Source of the DNA: Candidatus Hydrogenedentota bacterium | GTDB taxonomy: Bacteria > Hydrogenedentota > Hydrogenedentia > Hydrogenedentiales > CAITNO01 | NCBI GenBank assembly: GCA_903922535.1 | Contig: CAIXUF010001355.1 | Span: forward strand, 1-5,034 | Direction of reading: 5' to 3' | DNA: 5,034 bases | Shown here: one piece after another, positions 4,921 to 5,034 of the stretch | Layout of the letters: each line of letters starts with the position of its first letter | Position numbering within the stretch: position 1 is the first letter of the stretch | The notes under the pieces: generated by a model | Told to the model about the DNA's origin: nothing | What the model saw: only the letters and a program-made list of their open reading frames with translations | Database searches by the model: none | Program-made: the position numbers and the translations under genes

Positions 4921-5034
4921 ATGGAAGTTGCTGCTCACAGCCATCCAGAAGGGCAGGGTGCACATCACTCCGGTGTGTATAACAGGATACTGAAGCGGGA
5001 TGGTCGTGTCGCTGATTTTGACGCGACGAAGATC
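4921..5034 (+). CDS. Ribonucleotide reductase large subunit, N-terminal ATP-cone fragment (partial, 3' end outside window)
   Basis: The first 38 codons of a plus-strand gene run off the right edge. After a His-rich leader (AAHSHPEGQGAHHSG), residues 20-38 read YNRILKRDGRVADFDATKI, the start of an ATP-cone: KRDGR-x-x-x-F-D-x-x-KI is the signature first strand pair and helix of the domain. ATP-cones sit at the N-terminus of many ribonucleotide reductases (NrdA, NrdD, some NrdJ), where they sense ATP/dATP and set overall activity. They also occur in NrdR, but there after a zinc ribbon, which is absent here. The NrdR-like operator pair upstream supports a reductase that makes deoxyribonucleotides for DNA synthesis. 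The class cannot be told from this fragment, so no symbol is given. Confidence 0.75.
   Translation, partial: MEVAAHSHPEGQGAHHSGVYNRILKRDGRVADFDATKI

Noticed and set aside
4586..4963. Minus-strand open frame of 125 codons across the divergent spacer
   Set aside because: It runs antisense through the NrdR boxes, promoter and start of the ATP-cone gene, with no ribosome binding site or domain. The spacer reads as regulatory DNA.

Overview
The window is bacterial, with dense gene packing, Shine-Dalgarno sites, sigma-70-type promoters and an NrdR-type operator. The left half (about 1-2770) is visibly GC-rich and the right half less so. The sequence does not fix the taxon. Zinc-ribbon/TPR membrane proteins of this style are common in large-genome environmental lineages such as PVC-group or Hydrogenedentes-like bacteria, but that placement is only a guess.

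Layout. (1) Positions 1-2942 on the minus strand form a probable three-gene operon, read right to left. It starts from a strong promoter (TTGGCA, 17 bp, TATAAT at 3004-3032). The genes are a 56-residue single-span protein with a C-terminal zinc ribbon, a 516-residue protein with two N-terminal zinc ribbons, one membrane span and about ten TPRs, and a secreted protein with C-terminal TPRs and coiled coil that runs off the left edge. All three zinc ribbons share the spacing CxxC-x10-CxxC. The secreted protein's N-terminal half looks like a zinc phospholipase C / S1-P1 nuclease fold that has lost its metal ligands; this is an inference.

(2) Positions 3162-4579 hold two tandem copies of an uncharacterised three-span membrane protein gene, both on the minus strand. 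Each copy has its own promoter with the same boxes and the same 17-bp spacer, and its own Shine-Dalgarno site. The proteins align without gaps at about 55% identity over the first 139 residues, with the strongest conservation in a predicted extracytoplasmic loop. The left copy ends at a TAG-TAA pair where the right copy reads CAG and continues for 18 more residues.

(3) Positions 4518-4920 are a divergent intergenic region. On its right side it carries a near-consensus promoter (TTGACA, 17 bp, TAGAAT) and two NrdR-box-like 16-mers exactly 31 bp apart, the second covering the -35 box. This fits the gene that begins at 4921 and leaves the window: its first 38 codons show the start of an ATP-cone, as in ribonucleotide reductases.

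Nothing links the three blocks functionally beyond adjacency. The least described content is the zinc-ribbon/TPR/degenerate-hydrolase operon and the duplicated three-span membrane protein.
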